Program-made: the position numbers and the translations under genes
From: a virus
Strand: one strand, 5' to 3'
DNA: 48,503 bases
Virus record (IMG/VR): IMGVR_UViG_3300029893_000014
Location: 1-48,503 of that record
The notes under the pieces: model-generated
What the model saw: the letters and a program-made list of their open reading frames with translations, nothing else
Database searches by the model: none
Told to the model about the DNA's origin: nothing
Part shown: in pieces, positions 23,365 to 32,943 of the stretch
How the letters are laid out: each line of letters begins with the position of its first letter
How positions within the stretch are numbered: position 1 is the stretch's first letter

Positions 23365-24659
23365 TGCCTATCCTGATCAACCCCTTCGCCCATGGCGGCG
23401 GCGCCGCCAGCGATCCGGACCCATTGCGGTTCCAGGAAACCCGGTCGAGCGACGAGAATCAGTCGTCCTATACCTTCTCGGCTGTCAGCATCGGCATCCC
23501 GGACGAGGCCCGGTTGGTGGTCGTGGCAGTATCGGCGCGGGCCAGCGGCGGATCGAACCCCACCGTGTCATCGGTAACGATTGGCGAAACTGCCGCGACC
23601 CAGATCGTGTCGCAGTCGAACAGCCGTTCCGTGTCGGCGATCTGGGCGGCAACGGTGACGACGGCGCTTCAGCCGGACATTACCGTTGCGTTCTCGACCA
23701 CGATGATCCATTGCGCCATCGGCGCCTGGGCCGGGCTGGTCGATTCGGCCACGGCACGGGATACCGCCACGGCGACGACACCCAACGGCCTCGCCGATCT
23801 CGACGTGATTCCTGACAGTGTAGTCATCGCCTGCATGATCAAGGAGGAGAACACGGCCGATACGACGGTGGCGTGGAACGGCGTCGATACCGCTACGTTG
23901 CGAGACCAGGCCGCGATCCAGACCTCGGCTTTCGCCTTCGCCGATGTGGTATCGACTGAAACCTCGTCGGTGCGTGACCTGGCCTTCACGACCTCGCCCG
24001 CGTTCCCCAGCGTATCCAGTTCACGCACCGGGACCAGCGCCGAGGGCACAAGCCACAATGTCACCATGCCATCGGGGGTGACAGCGGGCGAACGGTTGAT
24101 GATTTTCAGTTCGTTTCATTTGGCCACGACTACGACACCGCCGTCCGGATGGACCAGGCTCAGCCCGAGTTCAAGTCTGCGGCTCCATGTCTTCTACAAG
24201 ACGGCGGACGGCACCGAAAGCACAGTGACCGTGACGACGGGTTCCAGCGTTGTCGGGGCGCATCATGCCTATCGGGTGGACAAGCACGAGGACAATCCCG
24301 AAGGCGGGTCCGTCGCATCCGGCACTGGAAATGAACCAAATCCGCCGAGTGTCACGCCGTCTTGGGGCGAACAGCGCAACCTGTTCCTCGTGGCCGGCAT
24401 GGCGGCGGATACCGAAGGCTCGCCGCTGTGGACCTACCCAACCAACTACACCAACGGCATCAACAATACGCGGGTGCAACCTGACGGCCTGGGCCTGCGG
24501 CTGGCATCGGCTCGCCGCCAGTTGAAGGCCACATCGGAAGACCCTGGCGTGTTCTCGCATCCAGGTTCCGGCCTGCCCATCGCCGCTACGACGGTAGCAA
24601 TCCAGGGCAAGTTCATCGGCGCCTTGGCGGCAGCGGTGTGGGACCGCCCGGCGGCATGA
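23364..24659 (+). CDS. receptor-binding fibre candidate
   Basis: A 431-residue protein whose ATG overlaps the upstream stop. It is built of two similar beta domains: around 25-200 (ARLVVVAVSARASGGSNPTV, IWAATVTTALQPDITVAFST) and around 215-420 (VTAGERLMIFSSFHLATTTT, TESTVTVTTGSSVVGAHHAY). It is Ser/Thr-rich, with low charge and no catalytic motif. As the last large beta protein of the tail module, just after the fibre, it is a good candidate for host recognition. Confidence 0.6.
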   Translation: MPILINPFAHGGGAASDPDPLRFQETRSSDENQSSYTFSAVSIGIPDEARLVVVAVSARASGGSNPTVSSVTIGETAATQIVSQSNSRSVSAIWAATVTTALQPDITVAFSTTMIHCAIGAWAGLVDSATARDTATATTPNGLADLDVIPDSVVIACMIKEENTADTTVAWNGVDTATLRDQAAIQTSAFAFADVVSTETSSVRDLAFTTSPAFPSVSSSRTGTSAEGTSHNVTMPSGVTAGERLMIFSSFHLATTTTPPSGWTRLSPSSSLRLHVFYKTADGTESTVTVTTGSSVVGAHHAYRVDKHEDNPEGGSVASGTGNEPNPPSVTPSWGEQRNLFLVAGMAADTEGSPLWTYPTNYTNGINNTRVQPDGLGLRLASARRQLKATSEDPGVFSHPGSGLPIAATTVAIQGKFIGALAAAVWDRPAA

Positions 24660-25096
24660 TGACGGTGATCCGCGAGGCGGTGGCGAACGATGTGCCGCGC
24701 CTCGTCGAGATGGGCCGGCGCCACATCGAGGGTAGCCGGTACGGTCGGTTCATTGACTGCGACTCGGAGGCCATGGCCGCGACGGCGCGGATGCTGATCG
24801 ACTCGCCGGATGGGCTGGTCCTGGTGGCCGAACGGGACGGCGAGGTGGTTGGCATGATCGGCACGATTGCCACGCTGCACCCGTATTCGGGCCGGCCCGT
24901 CATGGCGGAACTGTTCTGGTGGGTTGAACCGGATCGGCGCGGGTGCGGGGCACGGTTGTTGAGGATGGCCGAGGATTGGGCGCGGCGTCACGGCGTCGGG
25001 CATTCCGTGATGGTCTCGCCGTCACCGGAGGTCAGCGCCTTTTATCGGCGGGTCGGGTACGAGCTGCTTGAAGAGCAGTTCATCAAGGCTTTGTAG
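24656..25096 (+). CDS. GNAT-family N-acetyltransferase
   Basis: A 146-residue protein whose ATG overlaps the fibre stop. MTVIREAVANDVPRLVEMGR is a usual GNAT start; LVLVAERDGEVVGMIGTIAT and AELFWWVEPDRRGCGARLLR give strands 4-5 and the acetyl-CoA loop (RRGCGARLL for R/Q-x-x-G-x-G/A). FYRRVGYELLEEQFIKAL is the usual end. It transfers an acetyl group from acetyl-CoA to an unknown amine. Such genes occur beside tail genes in many phages; a target on the virion or host is not known. Confidence 0.85.
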   Translation: MMTVIREAVANDVPRLVEMGRRHIEGSRYGRFIDCDSEAMAATARMLIDSPDGLVLVAERDGEVVGMIGTIATLHPYSGRPVMAELFWWVEPDRRGCGARLLRMAEDWARRHGVGHSVMVSPSPEVSAFYRRVGYELLEEQFIKAL

Positions 25097-25107
25097 GAGA
25101 AACGGCT

Positions 25108-26220
25108 ATGGGATTTACCACCGCAGCCATTGTCGGCGGTTCGATCCTGGGCGGTGTCGTGTCCGGCCTGGGGGCCATGTCGGCGGCCAGCACGCAAGCC
25201 AAGGCGATCAAGAAGGGCGCAGCCCAAGGCGCCGAAGCCATCATTCAGGGCGGTCAGGTCATCTCGGAAGGCGAACTCGCTGCGGCCGAGACCATTGCTG
25301 CCGGCGAGATGCAGTCGGCCGAGACCCTGGCCGCTGCGGCGCAGGCTGCGGCTCAGCAACAGGCCACTGCTGCCCGACAAGCCGTTCGCACCCAGCAGAT
25401 GGCGGCCCGTCGCGCCACGACCGCGCTGACCCAGGCCCGCGACGAGGCCATCAACGAACTCAGGACTTCCCTTGAGCAGGTCCAGGGCTACCAGCAGCCC
25501 TATATGGAGGTCGGCACCGGGGCGCTTCAAAGCCTTTCCGACCTCTATGGCTTGGGGCCGGGCGGCGAGGCATTCGGCGAGAACGCTTTGGAAGCATTCC
25601 GCAACTACCCCGGCTACCAGTTCGCCCTTCAGGAAGGCATCGGGGCGCTGGACAAGTCGGCCGCCGCCAAGGGGCTTCTGCTCAGCGGCGGCCAGATCAA
25701 GGATGTCACGGCGTTCGCCACCGGATTGGCCGACCAGACCTTCGGCCAGTACGTCCAGCAGCTCATGAACATGGCCTTGATGGGCCAAAGCTCGGCCAAT
25801 GTCGCCGGTCAGGCCACGCTTCAGACCGGGGCCAACATCGCCAACGTCCAGACCGGCACGGCGGCCAACCTCGCCAACACCGAACTCGGCTTCTCGCGGG
25901 GCATCGCGGCCTCGCAACAGGATGTCGGCAACGCGCTGGCGGCGGGGACGCTGGGGGCGGGTCAGGCAATGTCGACCGGCGAGCGCAACGCCGCCCTGGC
26001 GCTGGGCGCCGGCCAGAGCAATGCGGCGCGGGCCGAGGGCAACGCGCTTCAACAGGCTGGCCAGCTGATCGGCGGGGCGACGCAGCAGGCCGGCACGGCA
26101 CAGGCGGCGGGCACGGCGGGGCTGTTCAACAATGTCGGGGCCGGATTGCAAAGCGCGGCGCAGAACCTTCAGACCGCGCAGTTCAACAATGCGCTGCTCA
26201 ACTACCTGCAATCGGCCTAA
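25108..26220 (+). CDS. DNA-ejection (internal virion) protein
   Basis: A 370-residue, Ala/Gln-rich helical protein. A hydrophobic start (FTTAAIVGGSILGGVVSGLG) is followed by long helices and the conserved ejection-protein segment VQGYQQPYMEVGTGALQSLS, NYPGYQFALQEGIGALDKSA, AAKGLLLSGGQIKDVTAFAT. The rest consists of Ala/Gly/Asn helical repeats. P22-type ejection proteins leave with the DNA and form a channel across the envelope. AGGAG precedes the ATG by eight to nine bases. Strong by pattern and by its neighbours. Confidence 0.75.
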   Translation: MGFTTAAIVGGSILGGVVSGLGAMSAASTQAKAIKKGAAQGAEAIIQGGQVISEGELAAAETIAAGEMQSAETLAAAAQAAAQQQATAARQAVRTQQMAARRATTALTQARDEAINELRTSLEQVQGYQQPYMEVGTGALQSLSDLYGLGPGGEAFGENALEAFRNYPGYQFALQEGIGALDKSAAAKGLLLSGGQIKDVTAFATGLADQTFGQYVQQLMNMALMGQSSANVAGQATLQTGANIANVQTGTAANLANTELGFSRGIAASQQDVGNALAAGTLGAGQAMSTGERNAALALGAGQSNAARAEGNALQQAGQLIGGATQQAGTAQAAGTAGLFNNVGAGLQSAAQNLQTAQFNNALLNYLQSA

Positions 26221-26221
26221 G

Positions 26222-26653
26222 TCAGAAGCATCGTGTCTGTAAGGTGCCGGCGATCACCTGTGTTGTGCAGGTACGTTGTCGCGGTGCAGCGCCAAGGATA
26301 GCCGCAACAGTCTGTCCGCGTTGAGCACGCCGGTTCTCATACTCCGTGCGAATGCGAACGCTGAGTTCAGCAAGTTCAATCCGTGCCTGTTCCTGGTTGA
26401 TGTCGCCTCTGTCGAGACGGCCAGCAATGGCAAGGCGCTGGGCATGGGACAGGGCCAGCAGATCGGGATAGGGATAGGTTTTGGCAAGCAAGACGCTTTC
26501 CCGTTCGATGGCGCATGTCTCCCTCTCTGTGGCTGTAGGCAGGCGATAGCACTCAGCACGGATAGCTTCGATTTGATCGTCGATTGAGGGTCCGTTTGCC
26601 GAGCAGGCGGCCAGAACGATCACTGCCGTTCCCATCAGAACGCTCTTGAGCAT
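26222..26653 (-). CDS. leftward lipoprotein (moron candidate)
   Basis: A 143-residue protein with a lipoprotein signal: MLKSVLMGTAVIVLAACSAN, lipobox LAAC with Cys17. The mature part is charged and helical (DDQIEAIRAECYRLPTATER, LAELSVRIRTEYENRRAQRG), with Cys pairs at YR(L)/ETC and at the end (RTCTTQ...TRCF) that may form disulphides. GGGAGAGGGG lies before the ATG. It opposes the virion operon between two ejection-protein genes, so it probably has its own promoter. Lipoproteins in this setting often alter the lysogen envelope or block superinfection; that role is inferred. Confidence 0.72.
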   Translation of the reverse strand: MLKSVLMGTAVIVLAACSANGPSIDDQIEAIRAECYRLPTATERETCAIERESVLLAKTYPYPDLLALSHAQRLAIAGRLDRGDINQEQARIELAELSVRIRTEYENRRAQRGQTVAAILGAAPRQRTCTTQVIAGTLQTRCF

Positions 26654-26704
26654 TTTCCCCTCTCCCTTGTCTTGCCCAGCGCCGTACTGAGCGGAGATGA
26701 CCCC

Positions 26705-27937
26705 ATGAACCAATTCACCCCCATCGGCCTTCAGGTCAAGCCGTGGACTTTCGATCTTCAAAGCCCGGAGGTCAATGCCCTTCTTGCGGCCGAGAAGATC
26801 AAGTCGGGTCGTGCCGAACGGGAAGGCGACGAACTCAAGAATGAATTGGCCCGCGTCAAACTGCGGGAGATGCCCGAGGAACTGCGACGGGAGCGCGAAT
26901 TGCACGATGTCCGCCTCAGCGGCGCCCGTGCCCAGAATGAATTGACCCGCCTTCGTCTTGAGGAGGAACGCGGCCAGGCCAACGCCCTGCGGGAGTACCG
27001 GGAACGCGTCGCCGAGGGCGATCCGGAGCCATGGCAAGCGCTGACCGACTATCCCGACCTGCAACAGCGTGTCGTGGCCGGCAAGTCGTCGGTCTACAAG
27101 ACGCTGATGGGGATGCCGTCGAAGGAGCGCGAGAAAGCCTACAACAACTTCTTCATGATGCGGTCGGCGGCGGAAACGGTACGCAACCTGCCCGATGGCT
27201 CGCCGGAACAGGCCCAGGAATGGCGCGTCCAACTCATGGCCCTGCACCAGAACGGGGCCATCGGCGATGACCAGTTCGCGTTCTTCTCCAATCAGCCGCC
27301 GATGCCGTTGGTGCTGGAAAGCATCATCGCCGCTTCGCCGGAATACGAGGCGTTCTCTCAGGCTGACGAGAACTACAAGTCGCTGCGCGAAAAGCTCATC
27401 GAGCAGGGCCGCAAGCAGGAGAAGATTATTCAGGACCAGACCAACAACCTGCGGCGCGAGTTGTTGCGCCCCTATCAAGGTCTTGGCGAACCAGAAGACG
27501 AGGCAAAACGATCGATCGACAGCCAGGTCAATGCCTTGGAGGAGCGTTTGCGCGAAGCCTATGGCCTGCGCAAGGACTGGATGAGCGACATTCCGCAACG
27601 CCGCGAGTTCCTGCAACAGGCTGTGCCCCCGCCGGCCAAGCCGCCACGCCTCAGCGGCCAGCGCGGCGGCCTTCAGCCTCGTACCATGACGGGCACCCTG
27701 CCCGATGTCAGCCCGCAGGCCCAGGGCCAGCCGTTGCCGGTCGAGCAAGGCCCGATGCCGCCGGCCGAGCAGCCCGCCCCGGCTCAGGTCCAGGGTCCGG
27801 CTGCGGTGCCGCCTGCCCAGCAGCAAGGAACGGCGGACAACCCGGTTCGCATTACGTCGCGGGCCGAGTTCGATGCGCTGCCGTCCGGCACCGTATTCAT
27901 CAATCCCGCCGATGGCCGTCCTTACGTGAAGCCCTGA
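26705..27937 (+). CDS. internal virion/ejection protein
   Basis: A 410-residue protein; GGAG nine bases before ATG 26705. Residues 15-110 are a long charged coiled coil (SGRAEREGDELKNELARVKL, RERELHDVRLSGARAQNELT), followed by a helical centre (VVAGKSSVYKTLMGMPSKER) and a Pro/Gln-rich linker (about 305-375), ending VFINPADGRPYVKP. Located between two other ejection-type genes, it probably corresponds to the middle internal protein of a P22/T7-like injection set. Not recognised by motif alone. Confidence 0.6.
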   Translation: MNQFTPIGLQVKPWTFDLQSPEVNALLAAEKIKSGRAEREGDELKNELARVKLREMPEELRRERELHDVRLSGARAQNELTRLRLEEERGQANALREYRERVAEGDPEPWQALTDYPDLQQRVVAGKSSVYKTLMGMPSKEREKAYNNFFMMRSAAETVRNLPDGSPEQAQEWRVQLMALHQNGAIGDDQFAFFSNQPPMPLVLESIIAASPEYEAFSQADENYKSLREKLIEQGRKQEKIIQDQTNNLRRELLRPYQGLGEPEDEAKRSIDSQVNALEERLREAYGLRKDWMSDIPQRREFLQQAVPPPAKPPRLSGQRGGLQPRTMTGTLPDVSPQAQGQPLPVEQGPMPPAEQPAPAQVQGPAAVPPAQQQGTADNPVRITSRAEFDALPSGTVFINPADGRPYVKP

Positions 27938-27940
27938 GCC

Positions 27941-30900
27941 ATGGCGCTCCTCGACTTTTCCTCGCTGGCGACGCCGCTGACCGGGCCGCCCTCGGAGCCG
28001 GAGGCATTGGATTTCTCCGGCGAGGCGGAACCGTTGCCGGACTTCTCGGCCGAGGCGCAGCCGTTGGAGCAACCCGGCATTGGCGATTACGTCGGGGAAG
28101 CCGCGAAGGGCCTGCCGCGCGGTGCCATCGGTATTGTCGGCACGGCGCTGAAAGGCACTGGCGCGGTAGGTCTGACCGACCCGGCCGCTATCGACGACAT
28201 CCTGGTCCGGATGGACGATGCGCCGAAGATGACAGACGCCGAGTTCGACGAGTTCCGTCGCCAGATCGTCGGTGCCATTCCCACAACGGGACCGGGCAAT
28301 CAACAGGCTTCGATGCAGTTGCAGGCCATGGCCTGGGCGCGGCGCCAAGGCCGCGACTACCCGCTGTCGGCCGAGAAAATCCGGGGAATGCTCGACGAAC
28401 GCCATCCCGAGGAAACAGGCTTCTATCAGGCCGGCCAGGCGGTGCAGGACTTCAGTCAGGAAGCCCTGCCGGTCACGCCCGGTTTCGAGGATTCCTGGAC
28501 CCGCAAGCTGACCGAGGGGCTGGGCTCGACCGTGCCGTTCCTGGCCGCCGGGTTCACCGGCCCCGCCGGTGTGCCGCTTGCCATGACGCTCGGCTCATGG
28601 ACATCGACCGGCGAGGCCGTGGACCGGGCCATTGCCGAGGGGGCAAGCCATTCCGACATTATCCGGGCCAGCCGATTGGGCCAGATTCCAGGCGTCACGG
28701 AAGTTCTGCCCATCGAGTTGGTATTCGAGCGGGTGCCGCTGCCCTATGTCGGTCGCGTCACCAGTGCGCTCGGTAAAATATTGACCATCGCGGCGGCTGA
28801 AGGTGGCCAGGAAGCGGTACAGGAAACCGCGCAGAACTTCATCGCCAAGTACGTCTACAAGCCGGATCAAGACCTGCTTGAGGGCGTTGCCGAAGCGGCG
28901 ATCATTGGCACAGCGGTCGGCGCCAAGATCGGCACGGCCAAGGCAGTTATTGATCGTGTCCGGGGCATCGAACAGGAACCGACCCGCGCCCGCAAGGCCG
29001 ATCAGGAAGCTGTCCCGCCCGAAGCAGCCCCCGTTCCCGAAGGTGCCGTTGCGGCCGAAACCCTCTATCCCGCTCCCGCCGAAGCCGCCCCTGCCGAGCC
29101 GGCCCCCCAGGCCCCCGCCCCTCTCGCCGACGACATCGCCGTGCTTCTCGAAGCCGGCCTCACCGAACAGCAAATCCTCGATATGAACGCTGCCGAGCTG
29201 GCGCAAGCCGCTCAGGAAGCCCGTGACGCCGGTTTGGCGCCGCCCGCTGTCCAGGCCCCGGCAGAACCTGAACCCGCCCCAGCGGCTCCCGCTGTGGCTC
29301 CTGAAGCCATGCCGGTCGCGGCCGAGCCCCCGGCTCCTGGCACCGCACCGATGGTGCCGCGCGAACGACCTGCCGAAGCTGTGGGCATACCAGAGGAGAT
29401 TCCCGATGCCGAAGCGGTACGAGTCGATCAAGGCCAGCCTGCGCCAGAAGGGCAAGTCGGAGAAAGAGGCCAAGCAGTCAGCCGCCCGGATATTCAACGC
29501 ATCGAGGAAGCCGGGCGAGAAGCCAGTGACAGGCCAGCACAAGCCGAAGCGGGGCAGGTAGAAGCGGACGCCATCACCCCGGAGACGACGGCACAGGATC
29601 AGGAGTCGGCCCGCCGCGCCTCGGCCCGTGCCGAAGCCGCGCCCGATCCGGTCAAGATCGACCCCGATCAGCGCCGCGTCCTGGAACGCGACATCGCCGC
29701 CATCATCCGCCGCCAGGTCGGCAAGCGCCCCCGCATCCTGTTCGCCGACAGCATCCCGCTCGCCGACGTGCTTGATCCGGCCGAGGTCGAGAACCTGCGC
29801 CGCGCTGCCCAGGCCGGCGGCACTCGGCTTCGCGAGACAGCGGGCGGTTTCTGGCGCCGCGACCACGGCTCGGCCGAGTCCTTCATCGCCGTCGCCATGG
29901 CCGATCCCGGCTTCGCCCCCCGCAACACGGCCTATCACGAATCCTTCCATCACATCATGGAAGTGATGGCAACCGACGCCGAGCACGCCGTCCTGACCAG
30001 CGAAGGCGAACAGGCCAAGATGCGCCGGTTGATCGAGCCGGAGTACGGGCCTGAGTTCGTTGCCGGCCTGCCCGACTACGAAGTGGCTCCGATGGCTTAT
30101 GCCCGGTTTGCCGAGACCGGCGATGCCAAGGGCCTGTCCGGAGCGGTGATCCGCTTGTTCCGCCGGCTGCGGCTGATCCTGGCCGACATCAAGCGGGCCT
30201 TGGCCCGTCGCGGCTACAACAGCATGGAGGAGATATTCGACGCCGCCTATGCCGGAAGGTTTGCTGAGCGGGGCGACGTGGCGGAAGGCGGTGAAGGCAG
30301 GGCAGCGACTGGTGTTGACCGCGAACAGCGCCTGACCAATCTCGCCAATGCCATTTCCGGTCGCATGGACCCGGACCCGGATACTGACATGGCAGGGGCA
30401 CTTGTCGAGGCCAGCCCGCGTGTTGAATCAGCTCCGAAGCGCTTGGCTAAAGGTCTCGGGTTCTTCGAGTCGGTCACTGACACTCTGCGCCGTGCCGATC
30501 ATCCGAGGCTCACCGATCTGGCCCAGCGCATCGAACTCTACTACGACAAGTGGGACGCCCGCGCCGGCTACGTCAACGGCCGCATCCGTCCCATCTTGAA
30601 GACGCTCGGCATCGGCCCCGTCACCAGCCAGAAACGCATCCAGGAAATCACCAAGCCGTTCGAGGACTATTGGCGTCATCACGACAACGGCCGCGAGGCC
30701 GAGGCACAGAAGGTGATCAAGGACAACCAAGCCATCGCCGATCTGGTCGAGGCGGTCAAGGCGTCTTATGAGTATGCCGGCAACGAGAACCAGCGTCACG
30801 GCGTCCAGGTCTATGACGCTACCCTCAACGATGGCAAGGGCGGCTGGCGTCCGATCGGCAAGGTCAAGCGCGGAGAGTTCTGGCCCCGGTCGATTCGCCC

Positions 30901-32908
30901 CGAAGTGCAGCAAGTCCTGCGCAATCCGACTCACGATCCAGACCTGTGGCACGAGATGGTCGATGCCCTCATCAACGAAGGCCATATCGACCACCCCAGC
31001 GAAGCACTGGCTTATCTCAACCGCTATTTCACCGACGAGATCAGGGTCGACTACTTTGCCGGCATCGAGAAAGCCCGTCTCGCCAAGCTGCCGGAGATAT
31101 TCTACGATTACAGTTTCGACGCCTTTCGCCGTTATGTGCGCCGGTGGTCACGGCGGGTAAGTCAGATCGAGGCGTTCGGTCAGGAGACCGGCCCCGGCAC
31201 CAAGGATGCTTTTGCCGAGGTCAGCGATGCCACGTTTGATGAATACACACGGCGCTATCTCAATCGCGTCGCCGATGTCATCTATGAGACCAGAGACCTG
31301 TCCGGTTGGGAAACCGGCCTTGGACTGCTCAATCTCGTTGCCACTGGCTCGCAGCTCGGCAATCCGGCCACTGCCACGCTCAACCTGATCGGCGGCTCCA
31401 CCCTCAACGTCCAGAAATTCGGTGCCCGTCGCACGGCGCAGGCCATGGCGAAGCTTGTCCTACAATGGAACAAGATGCAACAGGATGGCGCCCGTCTTGG
31501 CATCCTCGGCAAGGACGTTCTAAATCTGCTGCGCGATAGTGAGCGCGAGGCGGTCAAGTATTTCGAGCCGGAGGGCAAAGCCCGTAACGCCTTGGCCCGC
31601 TTCGCCGACTTCACCATGACCTGGGGTGGCTACAAGCCGACTGAGAACATCATCCGGGCTACGGCGATGATCGCCGCCAAGATGCAGCTCAACGAGGCGC
31701 TGCGAGCCTGGAACTCTAACCCGTCGAGCCTTGCCAGTCGTGAGTACCGGGCCGCGATGGAGGCGTTGCACATCGATCCCCAGAAGCTCCTGGCCGAGAA
31801 CGGTTCCGGCCCGGAGACCGCGACATATCTGCGCCGTTCCGTCAATGTGCCGCAGGGTTCCTATCGGATCGACATGGTGCCGCTGCACGTCGATACCCCG
31901 GCTGGCCGCTTTGTATGGAAGTATCAGAAGTTCACCACGCAGGTCAGCCGCATGTTCTGGCAGCACAACTTGCGGCCGTTCATAAAGGCGGTTGAGGCCG
32001 GCGACACGGCACTGGCAACCAAGCACTTTGTCCGGATGTTGGCGTATTTCACTGCGGCGGGCGTCGGCGGCAGTCTTATCCTGGCGGCCCGTGCCGGCAT
32101 CTTCAACTATACCGACCCCGGCGACGATTGGGACGACATCAAGAATGCCCTGGCCGATAAGGACACCGGCCGTTCCTGGGGTATGATCATGAGCCGCGCC
32201 TGGCACTCGATGATGGCCGCCTCGATGCTGGGTTTCTTCGGCAATTACATTCAGTTCGTGTGGGACATCGCCGACCGCCAGCGGGTCAAGAACCCCTTGG
32301 AACCGCCGGGCCTTGCCTCGCTCGATGCTATCAAGGAACTGGTGCTGCGAGGTTACGAGCAGGGCACGCTATCGGCGCGCGATTTCGAGGACATCGCGCG
32401 CCGCACCATTGCCTTCTATCGGGCCTATAAGGGTGCCGCGCTGACCGGAGCCGAGCTGGCCGGCAATGAATGGAAGGAAACCCGCCTTCACAGCGTTCGT
32501 CGTGATCTGAACTATGTCAGCAAGATGCTACGCCGTTACGCCGACCAAGCCGACATCACTCAGAAAACCACGGCGTACGGCCGTTTCGCCAAAACTCCAA
32601 TGAGTCCGATCAACCAAAGTCTCTACGAGGCGTTGATCCTGGGCGATGGGGCTTCGGCACGGGCTATTGTGCGCGAGACGTTGTTCGGGATGCCGCCGGA
32701 GGAGCGTAAGCGGGCACTGCTGTCAATGAAATCCTCGGCTCGGTCGAGAATGCCAATCAAGGTCGGCGGCTCGACCAGTGCTGCGCAGCGGGCCGCCTTC
32801 ATGCGCTGGGCCAAGGAAACCATGTCGCCGGCCAACTACGCCCGCACCCTTGAGCTTGACCTGAGTTATCGGCGGGCGGCAGCGCAAGCCGGATTGCTGG
32901 GCAACTAA
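27941..32908 (+). CDS. giant internal virion protein with zincin motif
   Basis: A 1655-residue protein, the largest in the window. Residues 1-350: two helical/hydrophobic domains (VPFLAAGFTGPAGVPLAMTL). About 350-590: Ala/Pro/Glu-rich disordered linker. About 600-730: a metallopeptidase-like segment, NTAYHESFHHIMEVM with H666-E667-x-x-H670 and a possible third ligand at E714 (DYEVAPMAYARFA). After that a long helical body (KRLAKGLGFFESVTDTLRRA; ARFADFTMTWGGYKPTENII) with hydrophobic stretches near 1366-1425. This matches the giant polyvalent ejection proteins of podoviruses, which carry lytic or protease domains into the host. The linker contains a nested gene. Confidence 0.75.
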   Translation: MALLDFSSLATPLTGPPSEPEALDFSGEAEPLPDFSAEAQPLEQPGIGDYVGEAAKGLPRGAIGIVGTALKGTGAVGLTDPAAIDDILVRMDDAPKMTDAEFDEFRRQIVGAIPTTGPGNQQASMQLQAMAWARRQGRDYPLSAEKIRGMLDERHPEETGFYQAGQAVQDFSQEALPVTPGFEDSWTRKLTEGLGSTVPFLAAGFTGPAGVPLAMTLGSWTSTGEAVDRAIAEGASHSDIIRASRLGQIPGVTEVLPIELVFERVPLPYVGRVTSALGKILTIAAAEGGQEAVQETAQNFIAKYVYKPDQDLLEGVAEAAIIGTAVGAKIGTAKAVIDRVRGIEQEPTRARKADQEAVPPEAAPVPEGAVAAETLYPAPAEAAPAEPAPQAPAPLADDIAVLLEAGLTEQQILDMNAAELAQAAQEARDAGLAPPAVQAPAEPEPAPAAPAVAPEAMPVAAEPPAPGTAPMVPRERPAEAVGIPEEIPDAEAVRVDQGQPAPEGQVGERGQAVSRPDIQRIEEAGREASDRPAQAEAGQVEADAITPETTAQDQESARRASARAEAAPDPVKIDPDQRRVLERDIAAIIRRQVGKRPRILFADSIPLADVLDPAEVENLRRAAQAGGTRLRETAGGFWRRDHGSAESFIAVAMADPGFAPRNTAYHESFHHIMEVMATDAEHAVLTSEGEQAKMRRLIEPEYGPEFVAGLPDYEVAPMAYARFAETGDAKGLSGAVIRLFRRLRLILADIKRALARRGYNSMEEIFDAAYAGRFAERGDVAEGGEGRAATGVDREQRLTNLANAISGRMDPDPDTDMAGALVEASPRVESAPKRLAKGLGFFESVTDTLRRADHPRLTDLAQRIELYYDKWDARAGYVNGRIRPILKTLGIGPVTSQKRIQEITKPFEDYWRHHDNGREAEAQKVIKDNQAIADLVEAVKASYEYAGNENQRHGVQVYDATLNDGKGGWRPIGKVKRGEFWPRSIRPEVQQVLRNPTHDPDLWHEMVDALINEGHIDHPSEALAYLNRYFTDEIRVDYFAGIEKARLAKLPEIFYDYSFDAFRRYVRRWSRRVSQIEAFGQETGPGTKDAFAEVSDATFDEYTRRYLNRVADVIYETRDLSGWETGLGLLNLVATGSQLGNPATATLNLIGGSTLNVQKFGARRTAQAMAKLVLQWNKMQQDGARLGILGKDVLNLLRDSEREAVKYFEPEGKARNALARFADFTMTWGGYKPTENIIRATAMIAAKMQLNEALRAWNSNPSSLASREYRAAMEALHIDPQKLLAENGSGPETATYLRRSVNVPQGSYRIDMVPLHVDTPAGRFVWKYQKFTTQVSRMFWQHNLRPFIKAVEAGDTALATKHFVRMLAYFTAAGVGGSLILAARAGIFNYTDPGDDWDDIKNALADKDTGRSWGMIMSRAWHSMMAASMLGFFGNYIQFVWDIADRQRVKNPLEPPGLASLDAIKELVLRGYEQGTLSARDFEDIARRTIAFYRAYKGAALTGAELAGNEWKETRLHSVRRDLNYVSKMLRRYADQADITQKTTAYGRFAKTPMSPINQSLYEALILGDGASARAIVRETLFGMPPEERKRALLSMKSSARSRMPIKVGGSTSAAQRAAFMRWAKETMSPANYARTLELDLSYRRAAAQAGLLGN
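29406..29561 (+). CDS. nested small basic protein (out of frame in the giant gene)
   Basis: 51 codons in a second frame within the disordered linker of the giant gene (its residues 489-540). GAGGAG seven bases before ATG 29406 is an excellent ribosome site. The product MPKRYESIKASLRQKGKSEK followed by EAKQSAARIFNASRKPGEKP matches, by my recollection, a known family of small basic phage/plasmid proteins with the K-G-K-S...A-A-R-I-(F/Y)-N-A...G-(E/Q)-KPV pattern. It ends HKPKRGR. Such conservation is unlikely by chance, so I regard it as a real overprinted or captured gene. Confidence 0.65.
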   Translation: MPKRYESIKASLRQKGKSEKEAKQSAARIFNASRKPGEKPVTGQHKPKRGR

Positions 32909-32943
32909 GCCGCCATCATCGCTGACTATGCGGGAGACGATGC

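Noticed and set aside
26654-28405. Long leftward open frame continuing upstream of the lipoprotein gene (727 codons in all)
   Set aside because: It is the antisense of two convincing rightward virion genes; only the part from ATG 26653, with a ribosome site and lipobox, is protein-like.
28595-29986. 463-codon leftward frame opposite the giant gene
   Set aside because: Gly/Arg/Phe-rich antisense translation of an Ala/Pro/Glu-rich linker; no ribosome site or domain.
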